Assembly: GCF_030272615.1 (NCBI RefSeq)
Contig: NC_081409.1
Location: forward strand, 878,175,594 to 878,239,593
Source of the DNA: Cryptomeria japonica
Lineage: Eukaryota > Streptophyta > Pinopsida > Cupressales > Cupressaceae
DNA length: 64,000 nt
Direction of reading: 5' to 3'
Part shown: piece by piece, positions 45,101-57,760 of the stretch
Layout of the letters: every line of letters begins with the position of its first letter
Numbering within the stretch: the first letter of the stretch is position 1
The notes under the pieces: model-generated
What the model saw: only the letters and a program-made list of their open reading frames with translations
What the model was told of the DNA's origin: nothing
The model's database searches: none
Program-made: the position numbers and the translations under genes

Positions 45101-46254
45101 GTGTTATGTCTGGATAATTTATGGTTGTTAGCCCACCATAGAGTTTTCATAGATAGTCTTATCCAGTTAGTGACCTAGTAGAGAGAGTGGCTTTCGGGCG
45201 GGGGCCGCACCCAAAGTGGATGGCAGGATAACCCCTTGAAAGTCAACTATTAAGTGATAACCTAATAATTTGATTAGGGGGTGGGTAGTTATTAATTTAT
45301 TAAGGTAATGTACCCCATACACGGTTGAGTGCTTGTATAGGCTCAAGGTGTTTGGGAAGGCCTGGAATGGCAAACCTACCACCTTGTCCTCACGAAAGGA
45401 TGGTAGGGTCCGCATGATGCTTAGATGGAGCCGGCGGTTCGGGAGAGGTTACCAGGATAACCCAAGATGGGGGTCGGGACCTATGGAGACCTACCTAGGG
45501 TAACCATCTTAAGCCATGTGATGACACTCTCTCTCTAGGGTCGCTAGTGTTTTGTGAGTCGAGTCACTTGTGTACTGCGGAGTCATGTGTACTATTGTAC
45601 TTTTCTTGCTTGCTTGAGGGTCTTCTGCTATCTCCTAGCATGGTGGGGTGGTTCCATTATGGGATCGCATGGTCGGGTGGTAGTGCCACTTCCCATCGGA
45701 TATCTTGTTCCTACCTTCATGCGAGGATTGGCTTCACCGGTGCATCTTGATTCTTGCTTCGTGTAGCACTTATGTTCTTGATTTTGTACCTTGAGGCCCG
45801 TGTGGTCATTGTATCAACAACTTGTAACCTTTGTATTTTATTGTTCTATGGAAGCCATGTAATTTATGGAATATTGTAATTTAAGTTCATGGGATATATA
45901 TTGTTTCAATTATCTTTCCTATTATGTATAAATGAATCATTGGAAGTATATATGTTGTAATTCTTTAAGCCTATCTTTTGGAGATCAATTTATGAATATG
46001 AGTTATTTAATCGTTATTGGCTTTCTCTAATTTTAGATGGATGATTGGATTAATATTGTGATGTAGTTTTAATTAGAAGTAATCTTCGTTGGTAACCCTT
46101 TAGGATGTAATGATAGTCTTCCGCTTATGTTAATTATTGTGCAAGGTTATGATTAATTCATTTAATCTTTGTAAAAAAAAAAAAAAAAATTTATTGCACC
46201 TTTTAGTTGCCTTGTTGTGTTGCTATCCTTTAGGGTTCCTGGCGGGGCATTACA
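42133..46254 (+). repeat. 5' LTR of element L
   Basis: 4,122 bp, tgtagtacccc to ggcattaca. Mostly AT-rich, with an A run at about 43059-43077, a GC-rich island at 44041-44232 and a moderately GC-rich segment at 45160-45760. No gene with known motifs is inside; short frames appear in both LTR copies because the LTRs are alike. Confidence 0.95.
44041..44232 (+). repeat. GC-rich repeat island in the L LTR
   Basis: About 190 bp of GC-rich sequence in an AT-rich LTR. Three diverged units built on ctgcattccccagcttggg lie at about 44110-44130, 44140-44160 and 44176-44196, with gcagc and gctgc words that could pair into hairpins. The second LTR has the same island at about 53038-53227. Confidence 0.75.
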
Positions 46255-46256
46255 TT

Positions 46257-46268
46257 CGGTATCAGAGC
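46257..46268 (+). promoter_or_regulatory. Primer binding site of element L
   Basis: cggtatcagagc, two bases after the LTR, one mismatch from the initiator-Met complement. Confidence 0.85.
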
Positions 46269-46406
46269 AGATGTTTCAACATTGGGTACTCTGGGATTGT
46301 AGTGAGCCCATTCAGTTTGACCTTGTGTGTAGATCTTAGTGTTTGGATTTCCCTTGCTATATCCTTGTCATTGATCTGAACCGTTTTCTCTTTTACAGTT
46401 TTGGTC

Positions 46407-47600
46407 ATGGTTAGGAAAGCTAGGGGAGTTGGCCGTGTTGGTGGCCGCAATAGAGGTAGAGGTGGGGGACGGGGCTGAGGTTCAGACCGCCATAGTCCTT
46501 CACCACCTCCCGCTCATGTGAGTGTGGAGCAGGATCAGTCAGTGCATCAGGAATTACCGCATGTAGAAGAGCAAGTTCCCGAAAGGGAAGAGCTGAGGCA
46601 GATGTTTCAGGAAGTTCTAGCTAGGCTAGGCCCCAGGCCTGAAGGTGAGTAGCCCATCCATTCTCAGGTTGGGGAGTCGCATCAGCATGTTTTAGAGGAG
46701 AGAGAGAGAGAGGTCTCCTAGGAGGAGAGAGGTTCCAGTTGGCCATGATTCAGCTCCCTCGAGTCACATCAAGGATCTTTTGAGGACCAACCCTCCTTTC
46801 TTCGATGGTCGAGGCACAGGTCTCGAGGCAGAGACTTGGTTGATTAGTTTGGATAGGTGTTTCGCTATGTTCCCATACAGTAGCAACACCCGAGCGAGAT
46901 GTGCGATCATGCGTCTCGATGATTTTGCTTCTATATGGTGGAAGTTAGAGGAGGAGAAGATTGGTCTGAATATCAATACTGTTTCTTGGGAGATCTTCTT
47001 AGAGAGGTTCAGAGCATGGTTTCTCTCACTGCAGTGGAGACAGACTTGGGCAGATGAGTTCTATGCATTGCGGCAGTTTGGTATGTCAGTTGACCAGTTC
47101 AAGCATATATTCTATGAGCTGAAGCAGTATGCCGGGATTGGCAACGATGAGACTATGCTTGTACAGCATTTCTTGAGAGGTCTTAACGACCGATTTAGTG
47201 GAGGGGTTAGAGTTTTTGAGCCAGTTTCAGTGGAGGCAGCGGTGGCGAAAGCCAGATTGGTTGAGCAGAACCTCATCCATGCGCATGGTGGACAGACAGG
47301 AGTTCAAATAGGGAGTGTTCCTTCCAGTGGGAACAGAGCTCGTGGGAATCAGTCCCAGTCAGCGGCACCATTCAGGGCTCCTCAGGCACCTGCTAAGGGT
47401 GGACAGCAACAGCAGCAGCAGCCGCAACAGCAACCGCAGCAGTAGAAACCGAAACAGTCTCAGGGCCAGCAAGGTGGCAACCCTCCTCATAGAAGAAACA
47501 GGAACTGGCGGAGGAGCAAACAGGGTTTTCCAGGACAGTCTTCTCTAAGTACATCATAGGCCCCTAGTAGGGGAAGCTTTCAGCAGTCCAGTGGGCCGAC
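46407..47600 (+). pseudogene. gag: Element L gag
   Basis: Ty3-type Gag. The ATG at 46407 opens an Arg/Gly-rich start. A frame shift by two bases occurs in the gagagagagagag run at about 46697-46711. From 46780 the capsid is open for 221 codons (TWLISLDRCFAMF, WWKLEEEKIGLN, SWEIFLERFRAWFL, QFKHIFYELKQYAGI). A Gln-rich stretch ends in TAG at 47443-47445, then another TAG near 47558. The knuckle CYSCGQYGHIAVQC follows at about 47630-47670. Gag would form the particle and bind RNA. Confidence 0.87.
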
Positions 47601-48459
47601 TGGAGGTAGAGGACCAGGTAGAGGAGCTTGCTACTCTTGTGGGCAGTATGGTCATATAGCCGTGCAGTGTCCTCAGCGTATCCACCAGACAGGGAATCAG
47701 GGGCCAGCTGCATCAGAGCCTACAGTAGGGGATGCTGGTAGGTCCCACAGAGTGTTTGCAACGGTTGATAACCGCCAGGCTAAGCATCAGGGGACAGTTA
47801 TTGAGGCCGCAGGTGTGTTGTGTGATATCCCTATCTCAGTGCTTTTTGACTCCAGTGCATCGGATTCTTTTATTTCTTCGTCCATTGTGGAGCAGTGTGG
47901 ACTCACGTCTGCTAAGCAGGCGGATAGGTGGCAGGTAGAGTTGGCTACCGGGGTGCGCGTGTTCGTAGATGCCTTTGTTCCTAGTTGTGAGTTGGATCTA
48001 GGTCCCTTTGTGACTTCTGTTGACCATGTCATTCCTTTGGGATCCTATGGAGTAGTGTTGGGGATGGATTGGTTATCATCTCACAGTGCTCATGTGGACT
48101 GTCATCAGAAGACAGTAGAGTGTCTAGATGACCATGGCAGGAAAGTGGGGATCATTGGAGTTCAGAGATCGATATCCTTACGTATGATTTCCGCTATGCA
48201 ACTTAAGCGGTGTATGCATAGAGGATGTCAGCTTTTTGCAGTAACTCTTGAGGATTTGGATGAGGGAGAGAGTCGAGAAATCGCTCTTGATAGGCACCCT
48301 ATTCTTCGAGAGTTTGCTGATGTGTTTTCATTGAAGATTCCTGGTATGCCTCCGAAGCGAGACATAGATTTCCGCATTGACTTGGTTCCTGGTGCAGAAC
48401 TTATTTCGAGAGCTCCATATCGGATGACTACTCAGGAGTTGAGTGAGTTGAAGTTGTAG
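47601..48459 (+). pseudogene. Element L protease region
   Basis: The 265-codon frame from 47662 carries the end of the nucleocapsid and an aspartic protease. The expected DSGAS site reads FDSSASDSFIS at about 47845-47880, with Ser in place of the catalytic-site Gly. A VLGMDWLSSH segment follows at about 48055, as in Ty3-type elements, then the linker to the reverse transcriptase (FADVFS, IDLVPGA). It ends in TAG at 48457-48459, probably from CAG. Confidence 0.85.
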
Positions 48460-49596
48460 ATGGAGGAATTGTTGACCAAGGGATTCATTCATCCTAGTGT
48501 CTCTCCTTGGGGTGCGCCTGTTATCTTCGTAAAGAAGAAAGATGGTTCTCTTCGGTTATGCATTGATTACCGACAGCTGAATAAGGTAACCATCCAGAAT
48601 CGATATCCATTGCCTCGTATTGATGATCTTTTCGATCAGGTGAAGGGAGCCATGGTGTTCTCTAAGATTGATCTGAAATCTGGGTACCATCAGTTGCACA
48701 TTCATAAGACAGCCTTTTGCACTCGTTATGGTCACTACGAGTTCACAGTAGTACCATTTGGGTTGACAAACGCGCCTTCAGTTTTCATGTGCCTCATGAA
48801 TGGGGTTTTTCGTGCATACCTGGATCATTTTGTCCTTGTGTTCTTGGATGATATATTGATTTATTCTAGATCTATGGAAGAGCATGAGGGTCACCTACGT
48901 CTAGTTTTGCAGTGTTTGAGGGAGAATCAGCTTTATGCCAATTTAGCGAAGTGTGATTTCTTCCAGACTGAGGTGAAATATCTTGGTCATGTGGTTTCAG
49001 GAGAGGGTGTATCTGTGGATCCTTCAAAGATCCAAGCCATAGTGGATTGGCCAGCGCCAACCAATGTTTCAGAGGTTCGGAGCTTTATGGGTTTGGCCGG
49101 ATATTACCATCGCTTTGTTAAGGATTTTTCCCGTATAGGTCACCCGATTACTTCTCTTCAAAGGAAAGGGAAGAAATTTGTTTGGTCAGAGCAGTGTGAG
49201 TCAGCGTTTCATGCCTTGAAGGAACTCCTTGTCAGTGCTCCAATTTTGGCAGTCCCTGATCCATCCAGAGAGTTTATGGTATGCACATATGCCTCTTTAG
49301 AAGGTATAGGTGCAGTGCTTATGCAGGATGGACGTGTGGTTGCCTATGAGTCTCGCAAACTCAAGGACCACGAGTTGAACTATCTAGTTCATGATTTGGA
49401 GTTGGCAGCTGTAGTGCATGCGTTGGTTAGGTGGCGTCACTTTCTGTTAGGGCGTCGGTTTGAGCTGCATAGTGATCACCGCAGTTTGCAATATATCTTC
49501 ACGCAGCCGAACTTGAATGCTCGACAGTGAAGGTGGATGGAATTCCTCTGCGAATATGATTTTGAGGTTTGATATATTCAGGGGAAGGAGAATGTA
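48460..49596 (+). pseudogene. Element L reverse transcriptase and RNase H
   Basis: Open for 356 codons (48460-49530). Motifs in order: [57 protein letters not shown] and the catalytic [10 protein letters not shown] at about 48838-48867. Then the connection ([13 protein letters not shown]) and RNase H ([31 protein letters not shown]). Some RNase H residues differ from the norm: [11 protein letters not shown] lacks the usual Asp at its start. TGA at 49528-49530 and another at about 49570 both fit CGA to TGA changes. The frame continues unchanged into integrase. Confidence 0.93.
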
Positions 49597-50930
49597 GTGG
49601 TTGATGCCTTGAGTCGTAGGCGGCATGAAGTTTCAGCATTGTCCCTTGGAGTGGACTTGAGACAGAGAATTCTTGGAGTTCTTCCTCAGGACTCTTGGTA
49701 TCAGGATGTTAGAGCCGTGTTGGAGTCCGGAAGGCCCTTAGAGGGTAGATTCGTTGGGTATAGTCTTGAGGCGGATGGCATTCTACGTCATCTTGGTCGG
49801 ATCTACGTACCTCCTTTGGAGGGTCTTCACACTTTGATCATGATTGAGGCCCATCGTGCACCTTATTCGGCACATCCAGGTGTCAAGAAGATGCATGTAG
49901 ATCTTAGACAGATTTATCATTGGGCTGGTATGAAACGTGACATTGCTGATTTTGTGTCGAAGTGTTTGGAATGCCAGCGGGTGAAGGTGGAGCATCAGCA
50001 CCCAGCAGGGCTTTTACAGCCTAATTTAGTACCAGATTGGAAATGGGACATCATTTCCATGGATTTCATTGTTGGGTTGCCTGTTTCTTCACGTCGTCAT
50101 GATGCCATCATGGTCATTGTTGACAGGTTGACGAAGGTTGCTCATTTTGTTCCTATCCGAGCTTCCTATATAGCAACAGTGGTGGCTCGTGTCTTCTTGG
50201 AAGATGTGGTGAGATTGTATGGGATTCCGAGGTGGATAATCTCTGATAGAGATCTAGTCTTTACCTCAGCATTGTGGACCTCACTTCAGCATGCTTTGGG
50301 AACTCAGCTGAACTTCAGTTCAGCTTATCACCCAGAGACGGATGGTCAGACTGAGCGTGTGAATCAGGTTTTAGAGGACATGCTTCGCATGTATGTTATG
50401 GACCAGCAGTCGCATTGGGAGGATTATATTTATCTTGTGGAGTTTGCTTATAACAATGGATATCATAGCTCCATAGGTATGTCTCCCTTTCAGGCATTGT
50501 ATGGCCATCCTTGTCGTACTCCGTTGAGTTGGGATCGGTTAGAGGACAGGGTGCTTATAGGCCCGGATATCCTTCGAGAGATGGAGCAACAGGTAGAGCG
50601 GATTCATGAGCATTTGGTAGCTGCACAGGATAGGCAGAAGAAGTATGCAGATGCTCATAGGGTAGATCGTCAGTTTTCTGTTGGCGACCGTGTTTTCTTG
50701 AGAGTGCTCCGCGAAAGAGTCCGATCCATTATGGAAAGGGCTCTAAGTTGGCACCTCATTTTGTTGGCCCGTTTGAGATCCTTGAGAGGATAGGACCTGT
50801 TGCCTACCGTCTTGCCTTGCCACCGAGTCTATCCCGCATCCACGATGTCTTTCATGTTTCAGTTCTTCGACCTTATCACCCAGATGTGACTCATGTTCTT
50901 GATTGGAACGCTTTGTAGGTCGAGGACGGG
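49597..50930 (+). pseudogene. Element L integrase
   Basis: 398 codons open from 49597 to 50793. Zinc-binding head with HRAPYSAHPGVKKM and CLECQRVK at 49850-49985; the core has SMDFIVGLPVS, VDRLTKVAHFVPI, ISDRDLVFTS and the glutamate segment HPETDGQTERVNQVLEDM. The C-terminal part DRVFLRV breaks at about 50706, where one base seems to be missing; the next frame then continues in the family pattern ([19 protein letters not shown] near 50770-50826 and [15 protein letters not shown] to about 50875). Integrase would insert the cDNA. Confidence 0.92.
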
Positions 50931-51090
50931 CAGCTTTCCATGGAGCCCGTGCGCATTCTTCAGCGTCGGGATTTGACCCTCAGGGGACGCACCATCGACC
51001 AGGTAAGGGTCCTATAGGACCCAAATGATGAGACCTCAGCGACATGGGAGGATGCAGCGAAGATGAGAGAGCTCTATTCTTATCTATTTT
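50931..51090 (+). pseudogene. Element L C-terminal chromodomain-like segment
   Basis: In the shifted frame the Pol end reads DPNDETSATWEDAAKMRELY before the final TAG at about 51090. This ATWE-type end resembles the chromodomain of Tekay/Del elements, which helps target insertion. Two TAG codons (near 50918 and 51015) interrupt it. Confidence 0.65.
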
Positions 51091-51116
51091 AGGCTTCCAG
51101 GAGTAAGCCTAGTTTT

Positions 51117-51127
51117 GTGGGGGAGAA
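51117..51127 (+). promoter_or_regulatory. Polypurine tract of element L
   Basis: gtgggggagaa directly before the 3' LTR, the usual Ty3 plus-strand primer. Confidence 0.88.
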
Positions 51128-54100
51128 TGTAGTACCCCTTCTCGATCAGACTTATTAGACTGATTTTGTGTTGCAGTTTACTATTCAGTTGATACTTTAT
51201 TGCTCGACATTTTTGTAGACGTATTTGATATTATTTCATGTTTATCTGGATATTAGATGCATGAGTTATTTTCAGTATTTAAGTATTGGTGATTTCTAGT
51301 ATTTCATGGATTATTGCTTGTACTGACATCTTACTTTATCTAGGCGATGTGTCATATATATGTTGCGTGTTTTCTATTGTATTGGATGCAAGGGGACGAT
51401 TTTCCTTCACTCGTTTCGATGAGACAGGGAACGTCGTGATTCTCCTTCATCGGTGTGTGTGTCGTGTATTCTATATTTATATGCATGTATGTGTGCTTCG
51501 ATGATGCAGGATATTGCAGGTACAAGTACCGGGTAGGTACGGGGTATCGTCTCCACCTGGCTTCACAGGTCTGAGCGTGCCTTATATGTCCAATGGGAGT
51601 GGAGGAGATAGCTTTTGACCCTAGTCCTTACCTCAGTCTATATTTTGTGAGTGCCATCAGTCGGTCGTTCATCCCTTTTTGTTCGAATTTCGAGTCTTTT
51701 TACTTTTCCTCAATTTGCATGCCATAGTGGTTCGGTTATTTATTTAAAGTATAAGTTATCATTATTTGTTGGCTTGAGCGATTTATTCCTTATTATGCCT
51801 TTATGTCTTGAATCAAGCTTAATTGATTAGTTTATTAGATTTTAACTTTTAGTTGTTTATTTTAGGAAAGTAATCATGTTTAGATCCAACGGAAGAAGTA
51901 GAATAAATAGAGTTAATTGCTTTTAATATATGCAAATAAAGCTAACTCATTGTTTTCCTATTTAGTAGAAAAGTTGATTTAATTGCTATATATGAAAAAA
52001 GTAATTTTCAAAAAAGGGAATTTTCATTTATTTGTTTTGAGGAATATGAAAAAGAAAAAAAAAAAAAAGAAAGTCAATTGTTGGAATTTAATGTTTTTTT
52101 TAAATAGAAAATATTGCAACCTAGAAAATTAGGTTAAAACATGGTCTTACTTATTTACCTTGGAGGAGATTTTGGGGGTTATGCTTGTTTGGAGGAGGAA
52201 AAAGAAATTCTGGAAAAAAATTGCTTGAAAGGTGGATTTGGGTTTTGAACTAGCTGGGAATTCTGCTGAAGCATACCACTCCTTCTTGGAAATCTTAGAG
52301 GTTGGTTGAATCCTTGTTTATTTTAACAAAAAAATCCTTGCTTTCTTCCAATTCTTTGTTTATTGTTTAAAAGCTTGATTTATGAATTTTGGGTGTTGAG
52401 TGTTTGCTTGCCATGGGTTTGTGGAAGAAGGATTCTATCAATTTGTTATCAAAATTCAAACTCAAACTCTCTCCAAGTAGTTTCATAACTTAATTTATGT
52501 TGTTTCATTTTTGCTTGTGCAAGAAATTCTTGGTTTGTTTTGCTGTTTGTAATTGGAAATATTGTTGGGTTTTAGTAGTGTTATGCTGGCAAAATTTTGC
52601 CAAGCATTTATAAAAATACCTCTCCCTGGTAATTTTCAATTTAAAAATGATGATTATGAGTTAATTTTTCTTGTTCATGCTTGTTGGGAGCAAAGAAATT
52701 CAATTGGAGGTTAGAGATTAAGTCTATTCCCATTTAATTTAATTTTTAGAGTGAACTGGGCTGATTTGGATGAAATTTTATTGCCCCTGTTTTGTTTCAG
52801 AAGATTTTTATTTGCTGGTAAAATTGGCATTACCAGTGACTTTTATAATTTATCTTTTTGGTTGTATGTTTGTTAAAAAATGATGTGGTTGGGGAATTAT
52901 TTGTTAATTTTGTTCTAACAGAGATTTCCACCTCTGTCTCTGTTAATAGCTTCTTTTATTTTTGTCTCAGACCTTTTTTTTAAAAATGAAATTTAAATTG
53001 TTTATTGAAAACAAAAAAATTAAATTTATTAGTGTTTGGGATTGGGGGCGGTGGCGAGGAGCTGGGCTCAACCCAGCCCACGCACCCCCTTTCCCTGCAG
53101 CCTCGCTGCATTCCCCAGCTTGGGGTTAGCAGCAGCGCTGCTTTCCCCAACTCTGAGGATGCAGCAAGCGCTGCATTCCCCAGCTTGGGAACAGCAGCAC
53201 ATGCTGCCGTGGGTGCTTTGGGCCCCACGTTGTGTGTTTAAAATTTGTTTTTTTATATTTTTTTTTTTAGTTTTAAAAAAAAGAAAGGTAACAATATAAT
53301 TTTGTTAGTGGGTAAAACTAAAATCCTTAGTGTTATTTTGTGTTTAATATTAAGTGATAATATAATGTTATTTAAATAAAAATAATATTATGTTATTATT
53401 TAATATTAAATAATAATATTAAGTTAATTGTTAGTTTATAATGTTATTAAGATTAATTAATTATTCCTCGATTTAGTGATTAGAATTTAATTGTTTTATA
53501 TTTTGAAAATAAATAAAATAATATGGAGGTTAGTATTAACGTTGGAATAAAGGGGAAGTTGGGTTAAATTTAATATTAGTGTTTGTTATCCAAGTATTGT
53601 AAAATAATCGTATGATGATTGTATTCGACGAATAGGTGTTATTTTGGAATTATTTTATATTAGCTTGTATATATTTGTTTAATTTGATTTAAATGTTGAC
53701 TTGGTTATAGTCGAATTGAGAAAATTGTAATTTTATCATCATCAACTGGTTAGGGGTTTAAAATTGTAAATGTGGTTCCAATTCAACCTTTTAAGACATG
53801 TGACTTCATCATTTCTTTATGTTAAATAGATGCGATGTCTTTCATTCCAGAAATCCTTATTGCGAGCATTGTATGTTGTTGACTGCTTAAAGAAAGATTG
53901 CTTGTGTAGGATCTTGTGTTTTAATAATTGCAGTCTAGTTGTTTTAATGTCATCGCATTATGTTTAAAATTGTCATTATGTTGTCGATGTTTACCCTTGG
54001 TCAGGTGTCGATGTTCAAACCTTGAGGAAGTGGGCTATTATGTGTTATGTCCCTAATGGTCAACCCTAGGTTTGTGACTGTGAGTCCTCCACCTGTGTTA

Positions 54101-55247
54101 TGTCTGGATAATTTATGGTTGTTAGCCCACCATAGAGTTCTCATAGATAGTCTTATCCAGTTAGTGACCTAGTAGAGAGAGTGGCTTTCGGGCGGGGGCC
54201 GCACCCAAAGTGGATGGCAGGATAACCCCTCGAAAGTCAACTATTAAGTGATAACCTAATAATTTGATTAGGGGGTGGGTAGTTATTAATTTATTAAGGT
54301 AATGTACCCCGTACACGGTTGAGTGCTTGTATAGGCTCAAGGTGTTTGGGAAGGCCTGGAATGGCAAACCTACCACCTTGTCCTCACGAAAGGATGGTAG
54401 GGTCCGCATGATGCTTAGATGGAGCCGGGGGTTCGGGAGAGGTTACCAGGATAACCCAAGATGGGGGCCGGGACCTATGGAGACCTACCTAGGGTAACCA
54501 TCTTAAGCCATGTGATGACACTCTCTCTCTAGGGTCGCTAGTGTTTTGTGAGTCGAGTCACTTGTGTACTGTGGAGTCATGTGTACTATTGTACTTTTCG
54601 TGCTTGCTTGAGGGTCTTCTGCTATCTCCTAGCATGGTGGGGTGGTTCCATTATGGGATCGCATGGTCGAGTGGTAGTGCCACTTCCCATCGGATATCTT
54701 GTTCCTACCTTCATGCGAGGATTGGCTTCGCCGGTGCATCTTGGTTCTTACTTCGTGTAGCACTTATGTTCTTGATTTTGTACCTTGAGGCCCGTGTGGT
54801 CATTGTATCAACAACTTGTAACCTTTGTATTTTATTGTTCTATGGAAGCCATGTAATTTATGGAATATTGTAATTTAAGTTCATGGGATATATATTGTTT
54901 CAATTATCTTTCCTATTATGTATAAATGAATCATTGGAAGTATATATGTTGTAATTCTTTAAGCCTATCTTTTGGAGATCAATTTATAAATATGAGTTAT
55001 TTAATCGTTATTGGCTTTCTCTAATTTTAGATGGATGATTGGATTAATATTGTGATGTAGTTTTAATTAGAAGTAATCTTCGTTGGTAACCCTTTAGGAT
55101 GTAATGATAGTCTTCCGCTTATGTTAATTATTGTGCAAGGTTATGATTAATTCATTTAATCTTTGTAAAAAAAAATAAAAAATTTATTGCGCCTTTTAGT
55201 TGCCTTGTTGTGTTGCTATCCTTTAGGGTTCCTGGCGGGGCATTACA
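51128..55247 (+). repeat. 3' LTR of element L
   Basis: 4,120-bp copy of 42133-46254. Differences are scattered single bases and small run-length changes (for example in the A run near 52060 and the T run near 52976). The first 150 bases show relatively more differences than the rest. Confidence 0.95.
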
Positions 55248-56126
55248 GATCTTAAAAAACCCTAAATAAATCATACGGCTCACTATTGATAATTATTAAA
55301 AAGGAAGCATAAGTAACACAACTCATTGTCCAATGCACCTTATAATCTCTAAATCAATAATCATCAAGAATTTTTTGCAAGAAGTGCCACTTAACACTAT
55401 CATAGGCTTTATCCATGTCAAGTTTAATGAACATCAATTTCTCTTTAGACATTGTCATAGAATGAATAGTCTCAACAACAACCAACCCATCTAAAATTTG
55501 TCTTCCTACAACAAATCCCACCTACACTTCCGAGATCAAATAGGGAAGCCAAGTCTTAAGCCTCTCTGCAATCAATTTAGAAATAATTTTAATCACCACA
55601 TTACAAAGAGCAATAGGACTGAAGTAGTCCAATCAATTAGCTCCTTCTTTTCTTAGGTTAAAAAAAATAAAAGTATAATTTAAGGGACGTAGCATTTTTT
55701 TACTACATTGAGACTCTCAAAATAGCTCCAAAAGATCAAAATTAATATTAATATCTCGAAAATCCTAAAAAAGTTCTATCAAGAACCCCTCAGAACTAGA
55801 GGCTTTACCTTTATTCATCCCAAAAACCATCTTTTCCAATTCTGACAAAGTAATTGGCTACACCAAAGCCTCATTCATTATTTTAGTAACTAAAGGGGGA
55901 ATACAATCCAAAATTAAACTCTCCTCTCCATTAATAGGAGCTGAATCATCAATAAACATAGCAGCGTAGAATTACATAGCCTCATGAGATATCGCCTATA
56001 AAGAATTGAGCTAAAATTCATATGAGGTAACTAAAGAAGAAATATAGCTCCCATTCCTTCAAGATTTACAAAATTATGGAAGAAGAATATGTTCCTATCA
56101 CCTACTTTTAGCCAATCTTCCTGTGC
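55248..56126 (-). pseudogene. LINE J: first part of reverse transcriptase
   Basis: On the minus strand the segments GFVVGRQILDGLVVVETIHS and KLMFIKLDMDKAYDSVKWHF, followed by LQKILDDYWF, at 55340-55520 are the fingers and first palm motif of plant L1-type reverse transcriptases. LIAERLKTWLPYLI lies just upstream. The part at 55800-56100 is the linker before the reverse transcriptase. Stops are frequent. It joins 42132 across element L. Confidence 0.78.
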
Positions 56127-57760
56127 TGATGCAGAGCATCCAACAATCTTAACCAACTAGGGAGATCATTCTCCCAACCAGGTAAAACTCTTCATTAACT
56201 TCACAAACTACTCACTAGGCTTTAATATCCCAAGAATCACTCAATATTCTCAATCTCTTATTCAACCATACACACACATTCTCCATGTATATTCAACCTT
56301 CTTGAACTTATAACCATGTCTCACAACACTTAAACACTCACCAACTTCAATTGGTTACTCAATTAGGACTGCCCTCAAATAGGTCTCCTTCTCTTCATCT
56401 AATACCAACTCACAACAATGATGGTTTCTTCCCAAACACATAAACAAACCCTCCAAGAATATTTTTGGCTTCCCAAACATGAAATAAGAAAATTTCTTTA
56501 CCCACCGAACCTCCCAAGGGATCACACAAAACTTAACTTTGGTTCACTGTTTTCTATGACAGCCAAAACATCTTTAGACAGTCATAATAGTTTGGGTAAA
56601 ATCCTCTCACCAAGGCTTCCTAAAAATTTCAAGGGTTACTAAGGACTACAAAAAACCTTCCCCAATTTTCCTCCACTCATAAAACCCTTCTTTTGAATCA
56701 TATTAACAATATCTCAGGTTACTAGTTCCTTAGGACAACAACATACCTAGTTTTGGGACAACCATAAAATGGTGAATATTTTGGCCAATCAAGGGCCACA
56801 AGCACTTTATTAGGGTCTGTAATAACCCCTCATACCTCTCCAAGCCTTCAAAAAACCTTTGGGAGCCCACTTTTCACTTCAATGCCTTCAAAACACCAAC
56901 AATACATTGTTGTCTATAGTTTGAGACACAAAATCAGACTTTGTGTCCTTCAAAAACATGTGGAAAATGCTTCATGGATCCCTGCAAGACATAGGAAATA
57001 GAAAAAATACATGTACAAATATTTTCCACCCATTTTATTGGTTTTATAGTGAATAGAAGTAAAGTTTTACATTTTCTATGCTTGCTGCCAACCCTAGGTA
57101 GGGATTGGACAGTTTTTACTAAAAGTGTGATAACTTCCTCAAAAATGAATGAAATGACATGAGACCAAAATAAAATGAAAGAGGATTCACCCTAGAATCA
57201 AGTCCAAACATTTTTTCAAGAACATGAAAATTTTATGGTACAAAAAACTTTAATTTTTCAAACTGTTATGTAGAGAAAACTCAAAAAAGTGCAACAATCT
57301 TCCAAATTTTATTGATTTTCTCACCATACAATGATCAAAAACCTCTCCCACAAGGTTGGAAGGATATTATATACCCACATAACCACACCAAACACAAAAA
57401 ACTGAATTCTAACTCCCTATTATCATTAGAGGTCCACAAAAACACTTTTTTGTGTGTTATTGATATGTGACAACATTATGACAACTTTTGCGACATTGAT
57501 AACTTTTGATCCTAGACTCTCCTATGACACCTTGAGCACTCTTTGAAAACTTTTTACAACTTTTGAGCAATCTTGAGCAATTTTGCTAATACGAGTTACA
57601 ACCTATGACTAGACGTAACAAATATTGGTCGAAATGACCTTATTACATAAAAAATGATCATAACTGACCTTATTTACATTGAAAATTCATCAAAAAATTT
57701 GTCTTCCATATTTGACCTCATGGAGACCTGATGAGTAAGGAGGTGCTCTCGCGCCATACA
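56127..57760 (-). repeat. Element M: LTR related to the LTR of element A
   Basis: 1,634 bp. On the minus strand it begins tgtatggcgcgag after the purine tract atagggggg (57761-57769 complement) and ends gctctgcatca, like the LTR of A. Base usage and order resemble the A LTR, but similarity is patchy. The left edge abuts LINE J. Only one copy is present, so the element body is missing or lies in the decayed sequence to the right. Confidence 0.6.

Larger units (their letters stand above)
42133..55247 (+). mobile_element. Element L: 13-kb Tekay/Del-like Ty3 retrotransposon
   Basis: The largest and among the youngest elements here. LTRs at 42133-46254 (4,122 bp) and 51128-55247 (4,120 bp) are almost the same. 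Primer site at 46257-46268, purine tract at 51117-51127. Gag, protease, reverse transcriptase, RNase H, integrase and a C-terminal ATWE-type domain lie in Ty3 order, nearly all in one frame. The C-terminal domain and very long LTRs suit the Tekay/Del chromovirus lineage. Single nonsense changes and two small indels inactivate it. The flanks do not give a clean 5-bp duplication (aaaga on the left, gatct on the right). Confidence 0.92.
37415..56126 (-). mobile_element. Element J: LINE remnant split by elements K and L
   Basis: Non-LTR retrotransposon on the minus strand, kept in three blocks: 55248-56126 (upstream and first part of reverse transcriptase), 40795-42132 (catalytic part and after) and 37415-38503 (C-terminal RNase H and 3' end). 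Between them lie element L and element K. The 3' end is set near 37415, where a T-rich run followed by an A-rich run lies on the plus strand, but no clean poly(A) or target duplication is visible. Heavily decayed. Confidence 0.75.
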
